Shown: positions 20,501 through 31,899 of the stretch, one piece after another
Numbering within the stretch: the first letter of the stretch is position 1
Layout of the letters: each line of letters begins with the position of its first letter
Assembly: GCF_035222275.1 (NCBI RefSeq)
Contig: NW_026946359.1
Location: 5,456,001 to 5,520,000 of the forward strand
DNA from: Podospora bellae-mahoneyi
Lineage: Eukaryota > Ascomycota > Sordariomycetes > Sordariales > Podosporaceae
DNA: 64,000 nucleotides
Reading direction: 5' to 3'
Made by a program: the position numbers and the translations under genes
The notes under the pieces: generated by a model
The model's database searches: none
What the model saw: the letters and a program-made list of their open reading frames with translations, nothing else
Told to the model about the DNA's origin: nothing

Positions 20501-21905
20501 GGTCCGTGGACCGGACGAGGTGCTCTTGCTGCATGTTCTCGAAATTGAAAGTGTGGGAACCGCTTTATTAGAACGTGCTCACCTGGACAGGAAACGGCTG
20601 CCTGACATTTTGCTGTTGAGGTTGCGCCCCCATCCAGCATCGGCAGACACGTCTCCCGGCTATTCTGGCCGAGCACTACCCAGCATTAACTTAGCAAACC
20701 CCTCGCATGCTCGCACCATACACGGGCGCGGCAATCAATCTGATCAATCACAGCTCTGCGTTAGCTGCGCAGGTTTCGGTCTCGCAAGAAAAAAGACGGG
20801 GGGACAACACGGTCCTTTATTGCAAAGCCGCCCATTCACTCTCTTGTCATCTAAACCTGAAGCAACCAACTTAATATCACCGTCCAACCGTTTTCGTCTG
20901 CCAAACACCTCACCCGAGTCCGATCACAACTTCCAGTGCCCATCGGAGCCAGGTTGCATTTTATTCCACGATACAGAGTCGATGCCAAGTCCACCAACCA
21001 GTCGCTAGTAGTAGTCCCCCATCTCCCCGCCGTCATACCTCCTCGCCTGTCCCACCTCACCAACCCACACACATCACAATTTGCCCAGCAACATCCCAGC
21101 GAGAGGGGCTCTTTCTATCTGCGACTTATTTGTACAGTTTTTCTCTGCTTGGCTATGCTCTTGGGGCTTAACTACATACTTACAGATTCCGTTGTCCCCC
21201 AACCCCTCAGCCCCCTTTTCTTACTCGCTGCCTCACTGGCCCCCTTTTCTCCACCTTCACTACAGTCTCGATACAGTTTCCACTCTCCTCCATATACACC
21301 AGGCCCTTCCCGCGATAGCTACGTACCTCCCGGTCTTCATCTGCCAAATTTGGGTCAAATCCATCGGATTGATTGCATGGCAATTTAGATGAATTGACGT
21401 CAATTCCGCTAGTTCACCTCAGCGGCCAGCCCCGACATCCACTGGTCCTCTGTCACTTCTGTGCTGGGACGACTTGACAGCAGGTGGCAGAGGTGCAGAG
21501 TTGCAGAGCACCAGACTTGACACTGGGGCTGCTCCGGTGGTGGTACGCTGCGCACCTGGTTTTGGCCGCCGCTCCTGACGGCGGGTACTACACTGTCAAC
21601 ACAACTGCCGCGCCTGTCTGGGGGGGTGTCTGGTACTGTCTGTTGTGTGCATCCAGAACAGCGGGAGCCGTCCGTGGAGAACGTGGAGAACAAGAAGGCC
21701 CTTTCCCCCGTGGCGTTGTACCTTGTGCGACTCTACACTGTCTTTCTCCCCCTCGTCCGTGTTCTCAAGGCGCTCCTGATCCCCTAAAAGGCCGAGACGC
21801 GACCCTCTACCTTTCCTCTCTGGGATCCCGCTAGTCTGGTCTGGTTCCACGATGCAGTGATGCAGCCTATGCACCCCGCGAGCCAGCCACGTTGCGCCTG
21901 CTCCC
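17556..21905. other. Long gene-poor stretch, including the leader of the transcription factor gene
   Basis: Over 4.3 kb there is no convincing gene. One plus-strand frame ending at 19407 looks mildly protein-like near its end (VDVPLPDFDPYLKETMAPFTFLE) but has no recognisable family. From about 20.7 kb the plus strand becomes pyrimidine-rich (CCCCTTTTCTCC-type tracts), typical of a promoter or long 5' leader, with several ATGs that could start short upstream frames before the transcription factor start at 21906. No RNA gene was recognised. Confidence 0.4.
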
Positions 21906-23832
21906 ATGTCGGATTTTCAACATCGAGCAATGCACCATGACGGACTCTACTCGACGGCAGCTATACACGCTGGCCATCACCATCACCAACATCACCATGC
22001 CATGCATCCTCCACAAACACAGCCGCCGATGATGGATCACTGCGTGACGACTTGCCCGTAAGTGACCGTCTCCCTTGCTCGCCGTTCGTCCTCGACGCCC
22101 TGACAGAACTAACTTGCACCCACCGTCTAGGTATGAGGAAAATATAATACAGAATGGCGCAGTGGCACGTATGGTGCTCATGTTCATTCGGGAACTCGTC
22201 GAGCATTCTTCTCATCAACCACGGCAGAGTTATGCATGCCCCATGACGAGGTGCCACAGGCCCTTCCCCGGGCCGCTCCAACTCATTCAACACCTCCTAT
22301 CCTGCTCGGAGGTTTCGACCGGCGAGTTCACCTGCGACAAGTGTAACCATTGGCACACATTTCCCACCAGCGATAAGGAATGGGAACAATGGGCGGCCGT
22401 GAAGACACAGCAAGCTTCTGGGAATGAGCAAGGGCAGGTGCGGAGGAAGCGGAGTCTTGGTTCGAAAATCAAGGGTTTTGCTACTCTGACCAAAAGAGAT
22501 CCGCGCAAACAAAATCCCGCCCCGGATATCCATTTCAAGACCGAGTACTCGATGGACAGTCGGCCGAGTACCGCGGCGTCCTCAACCCCAAGCACCACAT
22601 TTACAAGCCGATGTTCTGAGCATCATCTGCATTACCAAGCCCATGGCCACGGAAATCCCACGGACTTTTCCACTCACCATAAGCCACCTTTGCTACCTGC
22701 GGGTGTACCAGCAATCGATGGCAATGGTTTGTTTTGGCCAGGGTTTAGTGCTGACCAACTTGGGAACATGCCTTCAGGGGTTCCATCTGTTACACCTTCA
22801 TCTACACTGGACACCGGTTCTTCGAAGGCGATCTCCCAAAACACTTCTCAGACCACGCTGTTCACACCTAGCTTGAACGGATTCCCACCTCCTGTGGCGT
22901 CTGTCCAGGTCCCAACAACTATGGAACAGCAACCGCAGTATATGTTTGGTACACACGCATCGTTCAATGGAATACCATCTCCAGTATCCGCCCAGCCACC
23001 ACCCTCCGCAATGGTGTTGGATGAACCCGTAAACATGAACGGGGCAGACCTAACACCAACCGAACTTCGCTCGCCGGTATCGAATGAAAGCTTGAACCAC
23101 GGCTGGTGGGGAAACAAGCTTGGAATCGAAACAGCCCGAGCAGTGCCTACTACCACAGGATCGGGTACCTGCTTCCAGATGCAGTCTTCGATTGGTGCCA
23201 TTGATGGAATGATGACTAGAGACGTCACAAGCGGTCTTACAACGCCCACCTCGCCATGTCGACACGCATCACCGTTCTTCCCGATCCCGCAATCCTCCGC
23301 CCATCCGATGTCACGAGCTCTCAGCCACGAATCGATGCAAGCAGGCATGACGCCGGTTTACAACTCACCAGGGACAAACGCCAGCCATGTGGATTCCCTG
23401 TCACCGCAGACAGACCACGATCCTCACTCTCTGTCGCTGCGAACACCCTTTGAGCCGGCACCGGAGGATCTAGTCTGTGATGAGTGCCAATGGAAGCCCC
23501 GAGGCGTGAGGGAGAATTTGAAGGGGTATTTACGGAAGCATAAAAACACACACAAAGGGTTGAGGTTGTCGTGTGATGTGGTGGGTTGCACGAAGACGTT
23601 TAGTCGGTTGGATAATCTCAAGAAACATAAGAAGGATAAGCATGGGATCGAAGACTTGGCTACTGGGGCGACTTGTGCGCAACCACCTCCAAAGCAGATG
23701 GTGGAGGAGTTTCATGGGGAACATCATCATGTGGAGGATGAGACGGAGCATAAGCGGCCGGGAACGGTGGACTCGGAGGTACGGGATATGTCGGGAGATT
23801 ATTCGATGCTTTGGCCGGCATTGCACTTTTGA
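21906..23832 (+). CDS. C2H2 zinc-finger transcription factor
   Basis: Exons 21906-22057 and 22131-23832 give 617 residues. The intron joins CVTTCP to YEENIIQNG in frame. The N-terminus is His/Gln-rich (HHHHQHHHAMHPPQTQPP). It is followed by a conserved-looking helix (ARMVLMFIRELVEH) and Cys-rich segments (YACPMTRCHRPF, FTCDKCNHWHTF), then a long Ser/Thr/Pro-rich disordered middle. Near the C-terminus are an atypical finger (CDECQW...YLRKHKNTH) and a classical C2H2 finger (CDVVGCTKTFSRLDNLKKHKKDKH). This layout is common in filamentous ascomycete regulators; the targets are unknown. The protein should be nuclear. The long leader upstream suggests post-transcriptional or condition-dependent control, which is inference. 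Confidence 0.88.
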
Positions 23833-25157
23833 GGGTGTGACAAATGGAAGAGAGAGATATTGCACATTCTGAATTGGACACCCGCCATACACGCTCATCA
23901 GCGTTTTCTTTTCTTTGAATATGTTTTGTTGACTTGGGCTGGAAAATAATGGCCTTGCCCTCCGGTGGGGTTTGGCAGGAATGGGAATGGGAACGGACAG
24001 CAAAACGCATTTTCTTTTTCACTTTACATACATGTACTCCTGCAGATACCCAACAGTCTTTGATGGATTTGGGGTGAGATCCCCGACCGCAAAGTACTAC
24101 TTACCTTACTGTTCTATTTTCTTTGATCTATGGCGTCAGCCTAGTTGTCATCGTTTGGTGGCGGATTGACTCATCTCAGCTCTATGTGTTGGTTTTCTGT
24201 TTGATACCTACAAGCCAAACAAGTAAGTGGCTTTGGATTTATCAAAATATAATAGAATATATGTTCTCTGAAAGGCATAAATCGATGCTTGTTCATCCTG
24301 ATTTAGGGTTGAAGACGTTTATGATAGGCCACTAACCCCTAGCATAACCGCCACGCTGAGAACAGATGTCTCTAGATTGAGGCTCAAAAGGTTTCACATC
24401 CCAGCACTGCTGCCTTGGGATTGATGGTTTATGAAGATGTATGCTTGGAGATCGTTCAAGTTTGATCCAGCCAAAGCAAATCGACAATGATGGCCAAGGT
24501 GCAGTAGCCCGGTCGGCGACTAGCTCCGGAAGGTATAGGGGTAGCTGGGGAAGCTTTTGATATTATCTACCCTTTTATTCATGTTGCCATCACGCTTGAG
24601 GTCAACTTTCTGCATCCGCTTGGGATTGGCTGCAAAGGACTTGAGGCCAAGGTTGTGGCAAGTGCCCTTGGGTATTAGGATTCTGTTATCAAATTAATTG
24701 AAAATTAAGTTTTGCTCAAGATGGTTCCCAAGGTCTAACGGCTTGTTCTAGAGTAATCGTTAGCTTGGGTTAACTAAAAAAGAGTTCAAAATAAATAGCT
24801 GTGGCCAACGATTTAAAGGTACGGGGATGCTGGTGACTAATGATATCATTAATTGTTACAAAATATTTAATGACAAACGGAAAGGCGATATTGAATAGAT
24901 AATTCGATACTTGACTGTAACTTGGTGAAATTTCCAGCCCTTCTTTTACTACAATTCGAGTTGACTATCTTGACCTTGGCCGAATCAAATTGACAATAAT
25001 CTTCCAAGGCCCCCAAATCCCCAGGCCCAATCGTCCTCACTACTGGACTGCTTAAATCGTTGATTGCTACTTATCGAGTCAGAATCTGGCAAACCGAAAC
25101 CAATACAAAGATACATACAAAAAGAAAAGCAAATAGCAAAACAAAGAAAGGCCGGTC
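23833..25157. other. Intergenic, partly AT-rich
   Basis: No gene is recognised. About 24660-24960 is AT-rich with scattered TA-rich words, possibly an old RIP-affected repeat, but no element could be named. Confidence 0.4.
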
Positions 25158-25790
25158 TTACGGTGTGACGAAAAGACTATCGTGATCGGTGTCCCCGGCA
25201 TCTTCTCCACTGCTCATCAAGTTATCCTGGACTTGGCTGGGACCTTCATGGCGAGGCCACTCTTCCAAGACAACACAGCAATCCCGAAAGGTTGCAACCA
25301 CATCGGTGACCGACCTGGGAAGCTGAACGGGGAATCTGGTGACAAGTCCAGTCATGTGTTAATTAGCTTCCCCTGAGTGATTGGAAACCTGATGTAAACA
25401 CATACCTCTACCGAGATCGCTCTCCTCCTCAGACCCAGATGTCCAGTCCGAGTCACTATCCTCGACGGTCATATCTCCGGTGACTTTCAACTCCTTCAAA
25501 AAGTCCTGCCATCTCTCTTTGCAGTCCGCAACACGATAGTTGGCACCGAGTAATGATCCAACCCTGCCAAACTTGAGGGTGTCGTCCATGATCCTCAACA
25601 TACACGCCTGTGTGGGCCTCGCATTCAGCGAAAACCGGGGGCATTCGTTGCTGGCCAAGTAAAGCTTTCGATTGGTGAGAAATTTAGCAAACATCGAGCT
25701 AAAACTGGCGTATAAGCGCGAGTAGGGCTTTGCGGAGTTGCACAAGGACAGGATGCAGGAGATTGTTAAGAATGCTGTGTATGAATGCAC
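25158..25790 (-). pseudogene. LFVT-family hypothetical protein, copy 2, 5' truncated
   Basis: The minus strand reads SRLYASFSSMFAKFL...LLGANYRVADCKERWQDFLKELKVTGD, then an acidic linker (EDSDSDWTSGSEEESDLG). After a GTATGT...ACCAG intron (about 25421-25332) comes a last exon ending DTDHDSLFVTP. These parts align in order with copy 1 at 16.5-17.6 kb, including the RLY-to-ADC spacing of about 66 residues. The equivalent of copy 1's first exon is missing: upstream of about 25.75 kb the DNA instead reads as an unrelated gene on the opposite strand. The copy is therefore probably a truncated duplicate, though an unseen distant first exon cannot be excluded. Confidence 0.6.
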
Positions 25791-26125
25791 TGCTGCTATT
25801 ACGGAGCTAAAGCTGGACCGGGATGCCCCGCCGGTAGCGAAGAGGGATTTTAAGCTGAGTAGGAAGCTGAGGAATTGTCGGCTGAAGACGAAGATGGCGC
25901 AGGAGGAGGTGAGGACTACGAAGGGGTTGCTGGAGAAGATGATTACGCAGGTGGAGGAGGAGCAGAGGCTGTATCAGTCTTGGAATGATGATGATGATGG
26001 GGGGAGTTCGCGACTAGTACGAGGAGGTTTAAGCAGCGGTTTGAGAAGATTGGGATTGAGTTGGATGTGCTGATGGCGAGGTGCAGGATAATGTTTGATG
26101 ATATGACTTATTCGGAGGAGTTGGT
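25678..26125 (+). pseudogene. Relic of an unknown helical, charged protein gene
   Basis: The plus strand from about 25678 reads IELKLAYKRE, a TAG stop, then GFAELHKDRMQEIVKNAVYECTAAI and a long Lys/Glu/Arg-rich coiled-coil-like stretch (KTKMAQEEVRTTKGLLEKM, VEEEQRLYQSWNDDDD). At a run of six G near 25998 the frame changes. The continuing frame (TSTRRFKQRFEKIGIELDV ... DDMTYSEEL) is equally protein-like and ends at a GTGAGT donor-like site near 26124. Both breaks, and the lack of flanking exons, make it a decayed fragment. It overlaps the 5' end of LFVT copy 2 on the other strand. No family is recognised. Confidence 0.5.
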
Positions 26126-26206
26126 GAGTTGTCTACTAAACAGCATCAAGTTGTAACAAGCAAGCAAATTGCTCAACCGCTCAATCGTATCTCGGCTATA
26201 TGCGCA

Positions 26207-27064
26207 CTAGACGGCTGATATGGACTCCAGAAACCGTACGATATCGTCCAGCTCCTCCGGTTCCTTAAGCCAGTGTCCTTCCTGCTCTGCCCCTGAATAC
26301 TCGCGCCATTCAACCCTTAGGCCAATTTTGCCCAGAACAACAGCTGCCCGCCGCCCCAAACTGACATCCACATAAGCATCGTCCGTCCCATGGCCCAGGA
26401 ACACTGGAACTGACAACAAGCCCTGCTGGGAAGCATTCGGCTCCCGTAGCGTCCCCCGTGTCGCGCCAGCCAACTCCTCCAGGAAAGCATCAGAGTCAAC
26501 CTCTCCGGTGTCAGCAGCCCGGATGGTGTCTTGCTGCGCCTGAGCCTCCCGGCCAAGGTGCCGCTCAAGCTCGTCAGCGAACGGGAGCCAAGCGCTCGCC
26601 CCGACAAATCCCCCCAGACGTCCGGCTGCGCCGTCGGCACCCGCACAGAGCAAAGACCACAGCCCGATAGCACCTCCCTGGCTGATTCCGCTCAGCACCA
26701 CCTTGCCAGAGCTACCTCCCAGCCTGTCAACCTCTTGACCGAGCAGTCGGGTCAGGTAGCGCACCGAGTCCCTGATCCCAGCCATCTGCAAGTCTTGTCT
26801 CGCCGTGGTGTCCGTCAGGGAGTGCGCCTCAAACCACGCCGGCATGTCCTCCTCAAACGCCGTGCTCCACAACTCAGCCGACGACGGGAAGACCCAGCGC
26901 CAGGATCCGAGGTGTTCTTGCAGTGTCTTGCCGGTGGAGAGCTTGGACTCAAAGAGCTCCTTGGCGAATTCTTCGCCGGTACTACCACGGCCGTGAAGGA
27001 GAATGATGGTGTGGGCGTGCGGAGCGCGAGGCTCTACGACATGGATGGGTCCAAAGTCGGTCAT
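26207..27064 (-). CDS. Acyl-protein thioesterase / phospholipase-carboxylesterase-like hydrolase
   Basis: Single exon, 285 residues. It is an alpha/beta hydrolase of the phospholipase/carboxylesterase (APT1-like) family. TIILLHGRGSTGEEF is the oxyanion loop, the nucleophile Ser is at about 128 in SGISQGG, the acid Asp lies in GHGTDDAYV and the His in EGHWLKEPEEL. Length is a little above the usual 220-240 because of an insert between the catalytic Ser and Asp (about 170-215, acidic and Ala-rich). It would hydrolyse acyl esters or thioesters in the cytosol; the substrate is unknown. ATG 27064 is chosen because MTDFGPIHVVEP directly precedes the first strand; the frame is open further upstream but without an ATG. 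Confidence 0.88.
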   Translation of the reverse strand: MTDFGPIHVVEPRAPHAHTIILLHGRGSTGEEFAKELFESKLSTGKTLQEHLGSWRWVFPSSAELWSTAFEEDMPAWFEAHSLTDTTARQDLQMAGIRDSVRYLTRLLGQEVDRLGGSSGKVVLSGISQGGAIGLWSLLCAGADGAAGRLGGFVGASAWLPFADELERHLGREAQAQQDTIRAADTGEVDSDAFLEELAGATRGTLREPNASQQGLLSVPVFLGHGTDDAYVDVSLGRRAAVVLGKIGLRVEWREYSGAEQEGHWLKEPEELDDIVRFLESISAV

Positions 27065-28150
27065 GGCTGGCTTCTGAACGATGTAGTTTGACAGACGGCG
27101 AGCTTGATATGGCCGTGTCACGTGTGGAATGCGAAGTGGAGTTTGACCAGGTTAAGAAAAAGGAGGACTGGAAGTTTGTCAAGGCGAGAAGATTGTGAAA
27201 GCTGGCGGCCCAGGGACGTAACGGACTTTACTTTAGCACCCCGAGAATAGAAGGCGTGTGAGAACAAGAGGGGCAAATGCAAAAGACAGTGAACCGTAAA
27301 GCCGCTTTTGTGACAAACAAGCGCTGGTAATTCATGGAGTGAGCCCCCCTCTGCAAGCAAGCGCCCCGTCGGCGGGGTTGGTCCAAATTTGTCGCTGGCG
27401 CCTGCAAGACGGTCAAATCACGCGATAAGTAAGGTCAAAAATAGGTAGGTTCCAACAGCCATAAACAAAGTGCTTGACTGATCAAGGTAATCTCCTTTGC
27501 ACTGTATCATATGTTATCTACTAAGTTGAAACCATTGGGAAATACAGGTCTGTCGTCAAGGCGAGAGTCTTTGTTTCTTCACCGCCATAAGTACATGTGT
27601 TTCATATCACGGCCGCCATTTTCACACTCTTCTGGTTCTACTGATCTAATAACACTGATAAGTCCGAACTAGCTTGATCATGCTGAAGTAAGTAATTGTA
27701 CCTAGGTATAAATGTTCACTTTAGTGTGCTACATATAATCTCATTTGCCTGGTCTATACCAGCGCACATAATTATCAGGCTGTCCACCTAGCACTACACC
27801 AGGAAAGTGCATAAGCCAACCACCTTGGTTGTTGGGGCTGGCCTAAATGCCAATTATAAAGCTATTAATGGGGTAGTCTAGACTAACAATTAGATTTATT
27901 ATAGCAACCAACCTAAATGACAGTGGAGGACTTGCTGTTAATCTTAGGTAGCTTGCACAAAATGACCTGTATAAATTCAACAAAGGAAGGGAAGAGGAAA
28001 AACAGAAGGAAAAAAACCAGCTCGTGACATGCACACAACACCGTAACCGGCATATTAATACAAGGCTGAAAAAGGAAAACACAAAAAGAAAGATAGAACG
28101 TTATATAATTATTTTGGGCTTGAACTGGCTAATCTACCCATCCAACTGTT
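27065..28150. other. Intergenic, partly AT-rich
   Basis: No gene is recognised. About 27640-28130 is AT-rich and leads directly into the truncated transcription-factor fragment, suggesting a repeat or breakpoint at its left side. Confidence 0.4.
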
Positions 28151-28572
28151 CATCTAAATCTACCACGGACTCAGTTTTAGCCCTCAGCTCAGAGTATGTG
28201 CTGTCAGCTGGACTTTATGCGCATGTTACACGAATGGTTACACCTAACCCCGCCCGTCGCACCCGTGCCGCATGGGCAGCCGTCAATATCGTGCTGGCGC
28301 TCGGGTCCTGGATCCCCACCACACCCATCCAGGACATGGGCTTTGCCGAGGCAGAAACGGCCTTCAAGGGGTACATGAACAATGCCCAGTCAGTCCTTGC
28401 CGAGCTCGTCACCCGCGAGCAGGATCTTCTGGGCCTGCAGACCCTCCTTGAACTGCTGCTTTTGTACCAGACGCTATCCAACCCAAAACAAGGCGCTGTG
28501 TTGATAGGAGCTGCTGTAAGGCTTGTCCATCGATTGCAGATGCAGAGCAAGAACAAAACGCCTCTCGTTTGA
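28151..28572 (+). pseudogene. Fragment of a fungal-specific (Zn2Cys6-type) transcription factor
   Basis: From about 28165 the plus strand reads as part of the middle homology region of Zn2Cys6 factors: LSAGLYAHVTRMVTPNP, VNIVLALGSWIPTTPIQD, AETAFKGYMNNAQSVLAELV, LLGLQTLLELLLLYQTL, AVRLVHRLQMQ. The Zn cluster and start are absent on the left, where the DNA is AT-rich. The frame stops soon after VHRLQMQSKNK, where the family normally continues for hundreds of residues. It is a lone exon-sized piece of a gene duplicated or lost elsewhere. The sequence itself is barely mutated, so the loss is fairly recent or the piece was copied recently. Confidence 0.65.
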
Positions 28573-29609
28573 AAGTGGGTCAAAAGAATGGGAAGCAAAT
28601 AGGAGAAAAGAGTTTTCATTAATTCCATTGAAGAAATGTGTGGAAAGGCAGAGATAACCAGTAAGACCAAAGGGAGATAAGCAAAGAGGAAGGAGGAGGG
28701 CGACACAAGCTGAACTCTACGGAAAGAACCATGGAGGGCCACATCACCAAGGTCATTGTCGTCAGTTGCTCTTGGTTGCTGTTATGGGGTCCTTGGGGTC
28801 GTGCTTCAAGTGTCACTCACATAATACATGCCGGTTTGCTGCCTCTGGTGTCGATTTGTCAGCTTTTAAGCCATCGCAGTATGGGTAGCACCATCTCTGG
28901 ACCGGCCATGCCACAAAACGATTGGAGATATTTCCGTGCGACGAATATCGCCCAAACGTAAGTTAGAAGATACATATTGGGTCTGGAAGAATACTTGGGT
29001 AGGCTATCACAGGTATTCTGATTACCTATTTATAAATATCAGGCGCTCATTGATAATTAAAGACGATACATGATAGATAAGACCAGAGGTTCGTGGATAA
29101 CCTTAACAAGCACCCATCTAGCTATCGATTTAAACCCGAATGGACGCACTGATCTTTCTCATTAACTGTGGGGGAGATGGAAGAATAACCAGATAATTCT
29201 ACTTGAAATGGGCACCGATGGGCTAGTCCTACATAATACCGCCAAATGGGGCGGGGAGTAAGGCACATAATGAAGCGAGCCGAAGGAAGGCAAAGAGCAG
29301 AGAAGTACCGGAACAGGCCTGCAATCAATGCAAAAACTGAAAAGCGAACATCAACAATAGTATCAGTATCAGTGATAGATACCTCGATAATGTTGGGTGA
29401 CTTGTGTCATGTTGTAGATCAGAGCCAGGAAATGTGTATGTCTTGCTTTGCTATGTGTTTAGAGAGCCGCAATTATATTTTTCGTTGAGAGTATGGGTGG
29501 GGAGAATACCCGGCTCTCAACTTTAAAAGATGTTATAAATAAGGGCCAAAGATCCATAGCTTATCACGGAAGGATAAAAAAAGGGTTACCTACTAAAAGA
29601 AAATGTTTG
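28573..29609. other. Intergenic, nothing recognised
   Basis: Normal to AT-rich sequence with no gene. About 28970-29110 is the most AT-rich part. Confidence 0.4.
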
Positions 29610-29735
29610 GTGCTGAATTTGAACCAAGACAATACCGGCCGATACTGCGGGTTGACTTCTCGTGACCTGGAAACTAGGGATTAACTCAGAACACTCAAAC
29701 TACTACACCATCAGGCTGATTTTGTTGAATTACTG
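29610..29735 (-). repeat. tRNA-derived SINE-like repeat, copy C
   Basis: On the minus strand an A-box-like GATGGTGTAGTAGTTTGAGT is followed by TTAATCCCTA, ACGAGAAGTCA, TCGGCCGG and a B-box-like TTGGTTCAAATTCAG (29613-29627). Order and spacing match copy A at 12.0 kb. Upstream ATTCAACAAAA at about 29723-29733 is shared with copy D. Confidence 0.55.
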
Positions 29736-31899
29736 CTCCCAAAATCTAATTTAAGTATTGTGCTCTATATTTGAGGATTAGCTCCACCCGCAGAGAGTCA
29801 CTACTGCCTGCCTCTACCGAAAGAACAAACCCTCAATGTAGCACCTATCAATTAAGGGATACCACCCCCGACCTAAGCCACTGCACCGGAAGCCCCGTTA
29901 CAGAAGCATCAAAAAAATCACGTCTTTAATCAACCTTGGCACTCCTTGGGTGAGCTATTGTAATTTTTAATTGACTAAATTCAGATGTGCTCGGCTGAAA
30001 AATCAAGACATTCCTACCCACTTGCTTTCTTTATCCAGGGTAGAAGTTCCACATTCTCAGGTACACTTTTTCAAAGTATAAATGAGAGAATGGCCGAGGA
30101 CTTGATCTGAAAAGATACTAGATTAAAAGAACCAACATTATTGATTTGTTTCGTGTCCTTCCATCGAAAGTCTTCCCCAATACCCCTTACCCATTCCTGA
30201 CGCACCTACTGGAGGTGGCATGTGCGTGTCACGATTTAACCCAGTGCTTGCTTCCCAAAGAGTCAAGCAAGGAACCCCAGTGCCGTGGCTATCGTCGGAG
30301 AAACTTGAACTTAAGGTAAGGCTTTAGACTATTACGACTTTTATTCCTGGCAGACCTGGCGGTGAGGAAATCCTAAAAATGTCGGCTCGGGGAGAAAACC
30401 AAGTGCACTGCCCTGGAACTTCCTGGTGACCTCAGCCACATTCATCAGACTTCTTCACCTTCCAAATAACCACATACTCGAGTCATAAGTCACTGATAAG
30501 GCTCCGGGTTGGCTTTTTTTATGACGTTCTGGGATGAATCCTCAGACTCGATGAAGGCACCGAGACATTGATTGAGGGCCTGGGCCAACAGAAGGCCGAG
30601 AGCATATCGCCGACACGAGGCAAGGGAACATATTTGACTAGTAAATACAGATCATTGCTGATGCTGGGCCCATTCTTCGGGGATGGTATTTGAGACATCG
30701 AGTCATCTGGATCGTCGACCATGTGCTTGGGCCAGACATGATTGCTGAGGAATGTGATGAACAAGAATAGAACATCCAGAAGACACAAAGAAGCCACAAA
30801 GCCGAGACACTAGCAGAAAGAGTCAGACGAGGCCTCGGCAGGATCTTTCGAGCCGATTTTCCCAAGGCTGGATCATGGTAGCATCGTGTGCATCACAAGA
30901 TTGGCCCAATTCTCGATGAAGTGGAAAGTGGAGCTGGCTCTCACGAGATGGCGGGTCCCTGCGGTCCAATTAAGGACGACATCGTGTTTGTGGGACCCAC
31001 TAGGCTAGCGGACTGCAGCCAATTGAAGCTCCCAATTGCTGTTGTTGTGGGGCAGCACCGGTCGCTCGTCCGAGAAAAAAGCTTGTTTCGGTTTCCTACG
31101 TTTTTGGGGAGCTTTGACAGTGACAGTATCTTGTCAAGGTTTCAGCCTGTGTTTTGTTGGCGATGTTTACTTTCTATCAGTGTTTGTCGCTGTCTTTGGG
31201 ATGAGTCAAACACCACCGATCAGGTCTATCATCCCTCGAAGATGAGAGTTCCATCTGGCCCCTTGCGGCATTCCAGCAAGACACATCACACGAAGAATCC
31301 GACTGCCTGGAATTTTCTGTCTTACGATTTCTTCTAGATTCCTAGACCCAACGGTCCGGTCGAGTTCGTCCGCCCGTTCCGAATCCGGCTAGGGCTAGTC
31401 TCCAGCACCAGCTGAATCCACAGCTCCGTCTCGTCTATCCCCGTTTGGGACCACGACGTCCGAGCCCAGCCCACAGCAGCTACAGCTTTGCTGCACAACC
31501 AGCACGAATTTATTTTCCCCAATAGTTCTGGCATAAACGCCACCTTGTAAGGAAGAGATTATGGAAATCAGATTTATTGACCGGTTTTGTGCTGCATTCC
31601 ACAGTCATGTGCGGCGCTGGGAGGCGCCGACTCCACAGAATGCAAGACACGCGAGGTGGCGCGCCCCAGACCCCTGACCTTGAATGATGATGGAGTCGAC
31701 ACTATCGAACTCCAATTTCCCTCCTGCAGCTTGTCAGCCAAGTCCCCCAAGAGCAACAGAGGTTCGATGAGGGTGGAAAATCAACACAGATAAATGGGCA
31801 GTGCCCCTTCCCTGCTATCATCCATAATCTCGGACCCCCAGCGCTCTCATCATCACCGCACCGCATTGCCTCTTGTTAACTGTACAAGACAATCTAGCA
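29736..31899. other. Intergenic, nothing firmly recognised
   Basis: Over 2 kb without a gene. A minus-strand stretch at 29780-29890 resembles the A-box region of the SINE-like repeats (GGTGCAGTGGCTTAGG) but lacks a clear B box. The last 400 bases should contain the promoter of the WSC gene. Confidence 0.4.

Noticed and set aside
29780-29890. A fifth SINE-like copy
   Set aside because: An A-box-like stretch is present but no convincing B box and no shared blocks with copies A-D.
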